This document shows, piece by piece, positions 33,801 to 45,740 of a DNA stretch of 64,000 bases (its first letter is position 1; each line of letters begins with the position of its first letter). The stretch is from Vitellaria paradoxa (taxonomy: Eukaryota; Streptophyta; Magnoliopsida; Ericales; Sapotaceae): contig CM034238.1 in the NCBI GenBank assembly GCA_019916065.1, forward strand, positions 35,308,402-35,372,401. Reading direction: 5' to 3'. The notes under the pieces are model-generated. The model made no database searches. It was not told where the DNA came from and saw nothing but the letters and a program-made list of their open reading frames with translations. The position numbers and the translations under genes were made by a program.

Positions 33801-35990
33801 TGTCACGCCCTGAATTTCACAACCCCAGTACGTGAACCAAAGAACGCACATTACACCATTTAATAACATTTCCTGTCCCACATCAGAGCCATAAACACAC
33901 ACTATGGAGCAATGAATGTAAAAATAAATAAAACTATACTTTAAATTTAAATAAATGCCTTAGTCAAAATCAACTAGGCAATAAGCTCCAAAAGCTAAGC
34001 CTAAATATTCTTCCGAAGCTAAATAAAATAATTAATAATAACCTCACAAACAGAGGCTTATCAAAATCCGTTAAAAATAATTTCCTAGAGTCATTACATA
34101 AAAATAATAAATAAAACTCTAATTCCTATGCTCAGAAGGTCCAGCACGTGACTCAAATTCATTACCTGCATCACAAGCTATAAGGGGTTTAGCACTAATA
34201 CCACCTGTGCTCGGAACCCTAATAATAATAATAATAATATAAATGCAGTATGCCCTAGCATGCTACTAAGTGAAACATTTATACACAAGTAGCAATTTCA
34301 AACAAGTACTTTAATTTATTTATCAATTTATCTTTTCATTACCATTAATTGCCTTGTAGCACAACATAACACATCAAAGAAAACAAATTGATTTCTACGT
34401 ACTGCTGCTTGGTTGTCCCGTAGAAACAGGACCCAACCAATATACATCATCATTCGATGTCTGCTTGGTTGTCTCGTAGAAACAAGACCCAACCAATATA
34501 CACCATCCTTTGGTGTTTGCTTCCTAGATCGAAGTCTTAGGAATATGATATGCCACCCTTAGGCATCTGCTCGTTCGTAGGTTACTAGCCTACTGGAATC
34601 GATAACCAACCCTGCGCGGGTTTCGGGACTTTCGACCCTTGGGTACGTATACCCGATATTTTCAGTACCCTAAATCCAAACAAAACGCATCCACTTTCAT
34701 TTTAAACAAACATCAAATAAATTCTTTATTTAAATTCATTATTTATTAAATCCATATGAATTCATCATAATATTTTAAATAATCCGTAAACCTCAACACG
34801 TAAATAATAATAACCATAATTACCAAAGAATCACAGCACAACAAATTACCAAATATGTTTCTTAAAATTAATGCAAAAGCTTTCAAAACAAACTAACATG
34901 TGAAGACAAAATTCATAAAAAAGACAAACTATCGTATAAGGACAAAAGTCAAAGTTTCTTTGCTTTATTCATTTAATGGCTTTGCTGGACACCTAATTTC
35001 CACACCTTTAACATATATATGTATATAAAGTAATAACATGTATACCATCCAATCGTGGAAGACTTCAAATATATATAATAGAAATTTTTGTCTTCTAGTA
35101 GCCAAGCAAATCTGAGAACTCTATACAATTCACGTCTACCAACTAAAAAAAATATAAATAAATAAATAAGTAAATAAATAACAAGTGAACCTCATATTCC
35201 AATCAATCACGTCAAGAGTTTAAAGGGAAAAAAAATCTAATCAATCATATGTTCACAACAAAAAAAATCTGATGAGTCTAATATATATATTTACACACAC
35301 ACACACATATATATATATCATTATATTCATATCACCAAATTGTATGAGGACTAATCAATTAATACACATATATATATTGTTAATTATAATGCAGACACAC
35401 GGTCATTCGCCCAGAAAATAAATAATATTTATACATATATATATGCATCACTTTTAAAAGTTCCGCCCCTTACCTCAAATTAAATCTGCAGAAAGAATAT
35501 CAAGTCGTAACGAAACTCAAAACTCAATTAGTAGATCAGACTAAGATCACCGCGGCCATCAAGAAGCTGGTAATCTTCACAGCATTCACATTAGATTTTT
35601 TTTTCTCCTCTGCCGCCACTACCCCTTATCTTTTCTTCTCTCTCTCTCTTTTTAACCCTTTACCTTGACTGCCGAAGAACACATGTTATATATATATATA
35701 TATACACATATACCTAGACTAGCTATTAGTTCGTAGAATCCTAATGGAAAAAAGATTAGAATTCAAATTAAACTAGACTTCCAACTCCATGTACTGGCTA
35801 TTAGTTGGTAGAATCCTAATGGAAAAAGGATTAGAATTCAAATTAGACTAGACTTCTAATTTCATGCATCCACAATAAAAATTGAATTTAATTTATGTCT
35901 CCAAAAATTTAAATCAATAAAAATTTTACTTTTACCAAATTAAATATTAATTAACAATTAATCAAAGCATTAAAATTCTGAGTCATCACA
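33801..35990 (-). mobile_element. Ty3 LTR (3' LTR type) inserted in the solo LTR
   Basis: This is a 2.2-kb LTR, TGTCACGCCCTGAATTTCAC to GAGTCATCACA. The complement of a polypurine tract (TCCTCCCCTCTTTC) follows directly at 35991, so it is the 3' LTR of a minus-strand element. It carries the same blocks as 10523-12520, including GTTGTCCCGTAGAAACAGGA. Relative to the surrounding solo LTR it is inverted. Confidence 0.75.
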
Positions 35991-37336
35991 TCCTCCCCTC
36001 TTTCAAAAAAATTTCGTCGAAATTTATAACACAATTTTATAGGTAAAACCTAAATGGCATGCACAGCAAACCAACAAAGACTGATAAGCCGCACAAAGCA
36101 ACTCATACAAGCATCCAATCAAACCAACAATCTCCACACAAAATCACTATATCTAAAATAAATATTTTTTTTAACTCTGAAGAATTTTTTTTTAATTTAA
36201 TTAATATATTGAAAATAAATATCCCAGATGTTACAATCTCTCCTCCTAATAAAATTTCTTCCAATACAAATAAGTTCAATACCAACCATAGAAATTTAAA
36301 TCAAATTTTATATGTTACCAAGTTTCAAAACTTACTTTTAAAATTTTCGTAATAAAACTTTATCATAAACATACTTACACTTCAAAAGTAACCCCAAATA
36401 TACATTTCAATCTAAACACATATTCTTTAAATTTTAAGATCATCGAGAAGCATGCACCTAATACAAATTTCTAACATTTTCTAAATACTAATCTCGCATA
36501 AATTTAAACAATGATGTCATCGAATCTTGGTATAAACTTTTTACTTCGACATATATGCAATCATAATCCCTTACTATCATTCAAACTTATATTAGATAAT
36601 TATAATCATAAAGACTAATGTCCTCTGAGTTACCCGAACTCACAACAAACTTACCATTTGGGGTTTAATGTTTTCTAGATTCTTAGAAATATGATTTAAC
36701 CAAAAATACATTTCACGGCCTAGGGTCTCGAGAAGCCCCAAATAAAATTAACAATATTAAAATTCTATCTTAAACTATAATATTCGGGAAAATTATAAAG
36801 TTCACAATTCAGCACATTTCGAGCTTAAAATCATAAATTACCAAAGTAACAAAATAATATTAGTTCCAAAGTACTTGAATCGACATTATCATGAAAATGA
36901 CAATCGAGTTAATACCAGTAAATTTTTTTTTATAGATAAAATCTTTAACACGTCATTATATCCAAAGTAATTATGTAAAATAACGCATAACCAAATTTTT
37001 CAATAATTTGAAGCAAAAAATAGTATATCCCTCTGAATTTTCAAATATCGACATCTAAAGCAATATTAAGCTTATAAAAATTCGTCACAATATTAAATAT
37101 TAAACTCTTAGTCAGAAATTGAACCAAATATTTAAAGTTGTGATAACTTGCAAAATTTTCAATCTTCTCTAAACAAAACTTTTAAATAACGAATATAATA
37201 ATTCAAATAGTTAACACCAGTTCTCTCGAATCAAATGATAAGTATACAATTATTTATACCACACAATTTAAAGTACACTCAAGATGAAAAAGATAAAATT
37301 TTAACAATTCTCACATACCTTAATTTAAATAACAAA
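35991..37336 (-). mobile_element. Non-coding 3' internal pieces of Ty3 elements
   Basis: A polypurine-tract complement and ~230 bases of internal sequence follow the LTR. At 36231-36260 a second LTR-end-like junction occurs: GATGTTACA followed by ATCTCTCCTCCTAATAAAAT. It suggests that the part to 37336 comes from the 3' untranslated region of a different minus-strand Ty3 element. The chance ORF at 36059-36352 spans this junction and has no family. No integrase or other domain is visible. Confidence 0.45.
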
Positions 37337-37439
37337 TAGATAATGTGAATTAAGCATTTTATTCCTATTTGAACTCTTTGAACAACAAACTGATAATATG
37401 TTTACATGTGTATATATATATTTACACACCTGTTATATG

Positions 37440-37472
<33 letters not shown>
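37337..37472 (+). repeat. ~132-bp direct repeat, right copy, plus AT run
   Basis: Second copy of 33669-33800, ending in a longer AT microsatellite (37443-37472). It restores continuity of the solo LTR on the right of the insertion. Confidence 0.85.
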
Positions 37473-37476
<4 letters not shown>

Positions 37477-37674
37477 TAGTATATATATAACTTAAGATGG
37501 TCTAGATTAATGGGTACGTGAAGTTGGAAGTCTAGTTTGATTTGGATTCTAATCCTTTTCCATTAGGATTCTACCAACTAATAGCGAGTACATGGAGTTG
37601 GAAGTCTAATTTGATTTGAATTCTAATCCTTTTTCCATTAGGATTCTACCAACTAATAGCTAGCCTAGGTATAC

Positions 37675-37705
<31 letters not shown>

Positions 37706-39518
37706 CCATGCGTTCTTCGGTAGTAAAGGAAAAGGGTTAAAAAAAAGAGAGAGAGAAAGAGAAGAAAAGATAAGAAGTAGTGGCGGCAGAGGAGACAAAA
37801 AAATCTAATGTGAATGCCGTGGAGATTACCAGCTTCTTGATGGCCGCGGTGATCTTACTCTGATCTGCTGATTGAGTTTTGGGTTTCGTTATGACTTGGG
37901 TGTTCTTTCTGTAGATTTAATTTGAGGTAAGGGGTGGAGCCTTTAATATTAAATATGTGTATATTTGTGTGTATATATATGTATTATTTAAATCTGAGAT
38001 GAGCAAACAAATCATTGATTTTTAAATTTGAAACTTATTCATATATATTTATATATATATCATATACATATGTTCTTAAAGCAAAATTGCACGTATATTT
38101 ACTATAGGTGTTAACTGTAGGATTTTTTTTTGTTAATGTGATAAAAATTTGCGTTAATTATGTGCTGGTGAATTAATGGTTAATAAGGTTTTAAATTTTA
38201 AATTAAGAAAAATTTATATAATGTGAATTCCAGGTGAAATTTGATTTTGTTTCTTATTTGGGATTGAGGGGTGTTGAAATATCAAGTATACATACCCAAG
38301 TGTTGAAAATCCCAAAACCCGCGCGGGATTGGTTATCGATTCCAGTAGGCTAGTAACCTACGAATGAGCAGATGCCTAAGGGTGGCATATTATATTCCTA
38401 AGACTTCGCTCTAGGAAGCAAGCACCGAAAGATGGTGTATATTAGTTGGGTCTTGTTTCTACAAGACAACCAAGCAGACATCGAAAGATGATGTATATTG
38501 GTTGTGTCCTGTTTCTATAAGATAACCAAGCAGCACTACCTCGAAAATCAAATTTTTTTTTTTTTTATGTGTGATGTGGTGCTAAAACACAATTAATTGT
38601 AACAAAGATAAATTGATAAATTGATTTAATTTGTTATTTGAGATTGCTTTTTGTGCATAACTGTTTTACTTAGTAGCATGTTAGGACATTACTGCATTTA
38701 TATTATTATTAGTATTCTGAGCACACGTGGTATTAGTGCTCATCCCCTTACAGTTTGTGATGCAGGTAATGAGATTGAGTCACGTGCTGGCCTACTGAGA
38801 ATAAAAATTAGAATTTATATTTATTGTTATTAGTTATGTAAGACTTTAGAAAAAATTATTTTTAGTGGATGGTAACAAACCTCCGTTTGTGAGGTGAAAA
38901 TAAATTGCTGATTTATTTATTTTTGTGGAGATTGTTTGGGTTTAGTTTTGGAGCTTATTGTCTGGTTGGCTTTGACTAAGGCATTTATTTAAATTTAAAG
39001 TCAGTTTTATTTTTTTTTAATTTTTATAGCTCCATAGAGTGTGTGTATGGTTCTGACGAATGACAGGAGAAGTTGTTAATATGTTTATTATTTATTTTTT
39101 TATTCACATGCTTGGGTTATGAAATTCGGGGCGTAACAGAGAGCTTTAAATGTATGTCGAGTTAGGTGTTTATTTGTTCGAATTAGCATTTTTTTTTTAG
39201 TCATTGAAATGTGATGGCATGTATCAAATTGTAAATTTGTGATGGACTTAAGTGTTTTATTTGTTTTAATGGTATGTTATCTAGATCATGTTATAATAAT
39301 TACAAAAATTAAAATAAAATAAATATATTAAAATCTTCATATAATAATGACTTTGAAATATTACGTAACTTCCATTAAATGCTTGTATAAAGCTAAATAG
39401 TTGTAGAGGAGAAGAGAAAAAAGTCACGTCCAAGAAATAAAATTAACCGAAAAATAAGTAGAAAAAATATACATGATATAGCTCCTATATGTGCCCAATG
39501 AAATAATATTTATATTTT

Positions 39519-42500
39519 AGGCTTCCAATGATATTGTTATATCAAAAGCTGCAACGGCCCAACGTGCACGACGGGAACGTGAAAAGAATGAAAAAAGATG
39601 CCATGCATATCAAGTGGGACAATACTTGTAACAACAACGAGAAAGATCAAGAAAATGTATTGAGCTAATGGAACCTCCATGTACGCCTTCTTTAACACCA
39701 AGTTCTTGTAACCATGCTTGCCTCAAAGAGGGAACAAATATAACTAATGTCATTTAACCATCAAAAAAATCAAGCTTTGATTAGGCATCCTTCCACGTCT
39801 TTATCCTCTACACCAAACATATCTTCAACTCCCAAAACGATTGGGTAAATGAATTTTTTTAAATTTATTGAAACAAGTAATTCATTCTATCATTACTTTT
39901 ATAAACGTTAATTTTTACATAGTAAACTTTATGGGCCTACTCCTACAACCCAGTTTTTGCAAGAGGATTAGTATAGTTATGAAGAGTCAGAAGCTTTATC
40001 TATGAATGCAAGGGTTTATACTCAATCAGACATAAGTCAAGGGCAATATTACCTAGGGAAAATGGATATATTGTGTCCTCATTGCTCAACCTTACATTGG
40101 GTGGATGAAAAATTGTCAAAATCTTCTATAGCACATCCACTATTCGGAACTTGTTGTTTGCAAGGAAAGATTAAGCTGCCTTTGCTAATGACACCCCCTC
40201 CGGAACTTCAAGCATTGTACGATAGGGATGATAACCAATCAAAATCATTTTGACATTATACTCGCGTATACAATGCAGCCAATGCTTTCACAAGTCTTGG
40301 TGCTACATTGGATTCTAAAGTTCTAAATAGAAGAGGCCCTACATCATTCATTATCTATGAAGAATTGCGTCATCAAACAGGATTCTTTCTACCATAAGTA
40401 AGGCAAAATGCAGTTTATGCTCAATTATATATTTATGACCCAGATTCAGCTTTGGAAATTCGAAATCACAGAAATCCTTATTTAAGAAATGATGTTCTTG
40501 AAACAATTCAAAATTGTTTATTGAAAGTCAATTTATTTGTCAGTAAATTTTGTCAAGCTTATGTAATCTTAAATCAATTAGCCTTAGAAGGACATAATTT
40601 ACCAACCCATTTTCATTATAGTTTCGCGATAGATTGAAGGCAGTATAATCTACCAACAACTAATGAGATTGCAGTTGTAATATTGGGAGATGGAACTGAG
40701 AGTAGTGGAATAAGAGATATTATCTTACATTTAAATGGAGTTAATGAGTTGACGCAAATAAATAAATATCACCCTGCTTATTTACCTTTGCATTATGTTT
40801 TATTGTTCCCATTTGGTGAGCTTGGAGAGGAACCCAATCTCAAACAATGGGATGTTCTACATGGTTGACCTTCAGTTGATCAACTTACTTAGATGCAATT
40901 CTACAGTTATCATTTATTTAAACATCCCATAGAGTATTCTACTATTTTGAGATGTGGTAAACTGTTCCAAGAGTTTTTGGCAGATGCATAAACTACAACT
41001 GAGCAAAACCAACTAACATACTACAAGTTGAATCAAGGGAAATTTCGTGCTGAACTTTATAAAAATTTGTCAAATATTGGCTTAGATGAGTTGGGACCTA
41101 ATCAAGTTGGTCAACGATTTATTTTAACATCTTCATTTACTGGGAGCCCCAAACATATGTTCAAAATATTTTAAGATTTAATGACTATCACCCGATACAA
41201 CCAACACTTAAATATCTTTCTCACTATGATTGCAAATCCCAATTGCCCTGAATTTACTTCTGCTTTATTACCCTATCAAAAACCAATTGATCATCATGAG
41301 TTAAAGAGAAAATGTTTGATAAAGAAAATAGAAACAATGAAAGTGTTTGGTAATAAAGTTGCCCATGTTTTCATAATTGAATTTCAAAAATGAGGCTTAC
41401 CATACATGCATGCACTATTATTTCTTCAAGGTCTAGATAAAATCTGAACATGTGCTCAGGTGGATAAAGTAGTTTGTGCTGAATTTCCAGATCCAAATGA
41501 CGATCCGATACTTTTCGAAATACCAAGTGTTGTATGGTTCATGGACCATGTAGTGCTCGAAACCCACAAGCATTATGTATGAAAAATGGTAGATGCACTA
41601 AAAGATATCCTCAAGCCTTTACAGAATTAACAACCATAGATTAAGATGGATTTCCTATTTATCATCGTCACAATACTGGTCAAGTGTATACTGTTAGGGG
41701 GTAAGAGGTTGATAATAGAGATGTTGTTCCATATAATCTGTATCTTTCTAAAAAGTTCAATTGTCATATAAATGTAGAAGTTTGTGCAGGAATAAGGTGT
41801 GTCAAATATATTCACAAGTATATCTATAAAGGTTATGACTGTACAATAATGGTGTTGGGTGTAATAAATGAAATTCAACAGTATCTTGATTCGAGATATA
41901 TTAGTCTGCCAAAAGTTGCTTGGCTAATATTTGGTCATCTTATGCATGAAGAGATTCCAACAATTGTACGGTTGATAGTTCATTTGCCTGGATTGCATCG
42001 TGTTCTTTATAATCCTGTAGACTCATTAAGCACTATTGTTTCTAGAGCTGGTCAACAGATGTTGATTTTAACAAGTTATTTTGCATGTTGTGCTTCCAAT
42101 GAATTAGCACGCGCATTCACTTACCGGGAGTTTCCACAATATTTTGTTTGGAACAAGTCAAGTAAGATGTAGACACCAAGAGAAAAAGGCTATGCAATTG
42201 GTAGAATGTACTTTGCTAGCCTTTATTGTAGTGAAAGATTTTATCTGTGCTTGCTATTGACTGTTATCAAAGGACCACAATCATTTAAATGTTTACGGAT
42301 GATCGATGATGTTTTGTTTGATACATTTAAATCTACATGTGTTGTAAGAGGACTTCAAGAGGAAGATGGAGAATGGATACAATGCTTTCAAGAGGTAACA
42401 CTTATGAAAACTGGGCATCAGTTGAGGAGATTATTCAGTATTATTCTCATATAATGCTTTCCGTTGCAACCATATGTGTTATAAAACAAATTCTCAAGTC

Positions 42501-44215
42501 ATATATGTGATGATCTTGGATGAAAAATTCATAATCTATTTACCATTTCAATTCCAACTGAAGCTCAAATTGAAGATTATGGTTTGTATCTTTTGGACCA
42601 ATTGCTTCAAGAATCGGGTAAGAGTTTAGCTGACTATCCATTTATGCCACAACCAACAAGAAATTGGAATAAAATAGTTGGCAAAAAATTAATATTGGAA
42701 CATGACAACTAGATGTAGAAACTAACATTGATCTCCTTAACGATGTACAACGATCTACTTTTGTAACGATCTACTTTTGTGGCGATCACTTCTTCTATTT
42801 TTGAAAATAAATGAATTGCTTTCTTTTTGAGGGGGCAGGCACAGGGAAGATATTTTTTGTATAATATAATTGCATTGAAATGTTGCAACCTTGGGCATAT
42901 TGTTGTAGCCATGGCATCGTCTAGTATTGCATCGTTATTATTGCTAGGAGGTCGCACTGCACATTCAACCTTCTGCATTTTGTTGGATGTTATGGAAAAG
43001 TCAATTTTTGGATTTAGCAAGCAATCAATACAAGCAAAGTTATTTAGAAAAACAAAATTCATTATTTGGGATGAAGTTCTTATACAGCATAGGTATTGTA
43101 TTGAAATAGTTGATCGTACACTTCGAGATATTTGCGAAAGTGAAAAACTATTTGGAGGTATCACTATTGTTCCTGGTGGTGATTTTCAACAAATCCTACC
43201 GGTTCTACTTGAGGGTGTTCGTGAATAGATTGTTAATGCGTCGCTGAGATATTTTTTTCTGTGGAAATATATGCATATTTTGTCTTTGGATATAAACATA
43301 CGCTTAAATCATGCAAATCATAAAAATGTTAACTTTGCAAAATTCTTAATGGACGTAGAATATTTCAAAGTTTCATTTATGATATTTTTAGGTAATTAAA
43401 TTCTTTTTATATCATTTTTGCTTTTGCTAATTTTAATTCTATATCTTAGATTGGGTTTGATCTTCAAGAAATTATAAGACTCCTACTAACAATAAGCAAA
43501 TACAAAGATTTGAATGAATTACTGTATGTAGTTTTATCCAAGTCTTGATGCTATTGGTACAATGACCTAGCCTTTTTAACTCATAATTCTTGCAGCACAG
43601 AATGAAGAAGTCAATGCTATCAATACTGCTACATTGTGTATTTTTCCTGGAGATAGCGTTACATATTTAGCTGCAGATAAAATGTCTAAAGATGATGAAA
43701 TAGATTGTACCATCACAAACCGATACCCTAATGAGTATTTAAATTCATTGGATCCTACTAACCTTCTACCTTTTAGGCTAGAGTTGAAAGTGGGTTGTCT
43801 TATAATATTGTAAAGAAATATTGTGCCAAAAGATGGACTTTGCAATGGTACAAGGTTGATGGTTTTCCGATGTGCTATTTTTATAATTGAAGCTCAAATT
43901 TTAAGTGGAGAAAAGTCTGGAGATTTGGTCTATATGCCAAGAATATCCTTAACATCATCATCTTCAGAATTGTCTTTTCGTATGACAAGGTAGTAATCTC
44001 CTATTTAATTGGCATATGCCTTGACAATCAATAAATCTCAAGACCAATCTGTTAAATTTGTTGGAGTTGATTTGCGTACACCAATGTTTAGTCATGGACA
44101 ATTATATGTGGCACTGTCCAGATGTACATCCTTTGGCCATATATGTATCCTTTGCCCCCAAGATGACTCGAAATCGACAGTAAACATTGTTTATCCTAAA
44201 GTTTTATTATAGTAT
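39519..44215 (+). pseudogene. Decayed Helitron Rep-helicase (replication initiator plus PIF1-like helicase)
   Basis: Pieces of the RepHel protein are readable in order. 39530-39620 is an Arg-rich N-terminus (RARREREKNEKR). 39960-40630 is the Helitron N domain with CPHCSTLHWVDEKLSKSS and YAQLYIYDPDSALEIRN. 41160-41440 is the Rep domain with HVFIIEFQK, a stop, then GLPYMHALLFL, so the first His of the usual HUH pair is Tyr. 41780-41850 is the tyrosine motif CVKYIHKYIYKGYD, with both Tyr kept. In the helicase part a Walker A remnant GAGTGKI is at ~42830-42850, FIIWDE at ~43060, [10 protein letters not shown] at ~43180, and [10 protein letters not shown] plus [13 protein letters not shown] near 44030-44130. 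Many stops, frameshifts and intron-like gaps make it non-functional. Confidence 0.85.
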
Positions 44216-45112
44216 TTTGTGTGTACTAATATAATTATTTTATTAATGGTGCTATACTTCATATTATTATTTTGGTTACATGTTTCAGTTATAACTACGC
44301 ATATTTTCTTTTATGATGACTTTGGGTGTAACTAGACTTTTGCAGGATTGGGATAAAAAAATTAAAGAGCTTAAAAGAGTAAATGCCAGTAGATTACTGT
44401 AGTGGTGACACAAAAATAAGGTATTTTCAATTTGATAATGTTTCTTTTTTTGTATTTTTTGTATTTCATTAACGTTTATATAATTAATTAGGTTATCGTA
44501 TATGCTCTTCATTGGCGATAATATGCAGAAATTGACACAAAATCATTGTAGAAAGTGATAAGGAAAAAATACGGATACAAGTATCCGAAGGTTTCTTAGA
44601 CATCACAAGTGTGAAGACATTATTAAGAAGTCTCTTTTGTAAAGAAAAACTTTCTTTTCGTGAAGAAAATCTTTATTTTGTTAGATGCTTAGATTACCTT
44701 CTTTTTGTGAACCTTAACTCTCTCTTTTGTATTTTTTGTATTTCATTAATATTTGTGTAATTAATTAGGTCATCATGCATGCTCCACATTGGCGACAATA
44801 TGCAGAGATTGACATGAAATCATTGTGGAAAAGTAATGAAGAAAAAGTATAGGTACAAGCATCCAAAGGCTTCTTAGATAGCACAAACTTAAAGACATTA
44901 CTAAAAAGTCCTTTTTGTGAAAAAGATACTTTCTTTTTTGTGAACAAAAATTTTTATTTTGTTAGGTGCTAAGGTTACCCTTTTTTTGTGAAACTTTACT
45001 ATCCAAGCGACAATTGTTGTACTTTTGTTAAACCCACTATCTATGTGAACTTTATTGCTCATTTTGTTGCTTATTTCTATGTGAACAAGTCTCCTCCCAT
45101 TTACAGGCCAAA
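44216..45112 (+). other. Helitron 3' non-coding region
   Basis: AT-rich DNA between the helicase and the Helitron end. A block around GGCGATAATATGCAGAAATT (44513-44640) is repeated in altered form at 44790-44930, both containing TCTTAGA...CACAA and AAGTC(T/C). No gene is seen. Confidence 0.5.
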
Positions 45113-45148
45113 TTATATTTTATGCCTTTAGGCACGAGCAATCTTTAG
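45113..45148 (+). other. Helitron 3' terminus with hairpin
   Basis: TATGCCTTTAGGCACGAGCA forms a TGCC-TTTA-GGCA stem-loop, followed eight bases later by TTTAG and then the host T. Helitron rolling-circle transposition uses such a hairpin just upstream of a CTRR-like end. Here the end is TTTAG, slightly off the CTAG consensus. Confidence 0.8.
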
Positions 45149-45326
45149 TAATTTTATAATTCACAAAAATATTTAAATACTAAAAAAATTCTCATACAAC
45201 CCATGCATCCACAATTAAAAATAAATTAAATCCTCAAAATTTTTAAATCAACAATTTTTTTATTACCCAGTTAAATCTTAATTAAAAAAATAACTGAAGT
45301 TGGAATTAAAATTTTGGGTTATCACA
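45149..45326 (+). mobile_element. Right part of the Ty3 LTR that received the Helitron
   Basis: It continues the LTR from 27161: TAATTTTATAATTCACAAAA to TTTTGGGTTATCACA. Its reverse complement matches 33266-33445 along its length. It ends at the LTR boundary ATCACA. The following AGTGGTAGAAAAG may be a degraded primer site, but this is uncertain. Confidence 0.8.
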
Positions 45327-45469
45327 AGTGGTAGAAAAGTGAAGAAGCAAGAGAAGGACAACTATATGCAAACATAATGAATTTTCTAGAAAGGGTTTAA
45401 TAGTAATGGAGCAAAAGAATCTATATAACAATTTAGCTCACTTGATTGGACAGTTATGCGCATGTCAAC

Positions 45470-45740
45470 ATGAGAGAGAGAGAGAGAGAGAGGGGGGCGT
45501 GCAAAGTGAGAGCTGGGGAAGAGGGAGAGAGGGTGGGCCCGGGGGTGCAGGGGAGAGAGAGAGTGAGTGAGAGGGAGAGGGAGTGGAGCCAAGGGTGAAG
45601 GGGGGAGAGAGAGAGAGAGTGGAGAGAGATATGCAGAGTGGGAGATTGGGGGAGGGAGAGGGGGTGGGGCCGGGGGCGTAGGCGAGAGAGAGAGATGTGA
45701 GAGAGAGATATGGGGGTTGGGTGGGTAAGCAAGAGAGAGA
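45470..45740. repeat. GA/G-rich low-complexity tract
   Basis: This is a purine tract made of GAGA runs alternating with G-runs of 3-6, such as GAGAGGGGGGCG, GGGCCCGGGGGTGCAGGGGA and GGGGTGGGGCCGGGGGCG. The two proline/serine-rich minus-strand frames over it (45386-45796) are simple-sequence artefacts. Several spaced G-runs could form G-quadruplexes on the plus strand. Confidence 0.8.

Larger units (their letters stand above)
33266..39138 (-). mobile_element. Solo Ty3 LTR with target duplication, itself interrupted
   Basis: On the plus strand the ends are TGTGATAACCCAGAATTTTA and TTCGGGGCGTAACA, giving TG/CA ends when read leftwards. They are flanked by GAGAG (33261-33265 and 39139-39143). 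The pieces 33266-33800 and 37337-39138 together give an LTR of ~2.3 kb of the same family as 10523-12520, with the internal blocks at 38270-38540 and 38640-38780. Between them sits a second LTR plus adjacent DNA (33801-37336) in the opposite orientation. It lies inside the Helitron and therefore inserted after it or travelled with it. Confidence 0.75.
27162..45148 (+). mobile_element. 18-kb Helitron with both termini, carrying nested insertions
   Basis: The 5' end is TCTATATAATAAAACAC (starts TC). The 3' end is the hairpin TGCCTTTAGGCA, a short spacer and TTTAG (45148). The flanks AAATTAAACCA and TAATTTTATAATTC join to the continuous LTR sequence found in the paralogue at 33430-33460, so insertion took place between A and T without duplication, as Helitrons do. 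Contents: captured exon (27386-27532), tandem tail units (29481-31573), exon-like blocks (32238-33072), nested Ty3 LTRs (33266-39138) and a decayed Rep-helicase gene (39519-44215). Without the nested LTRs it would be about 12 kb. The Rep-helicase is dead, so the copy is not autonomous now. Confidence 0.85.

Noticed and set aside
36059..36352. 97-codon ORF
   Set aside because: Spans a junction of two Ty3 3' regions and is low-complexity Asn/Lys/Ile-rich; no family.
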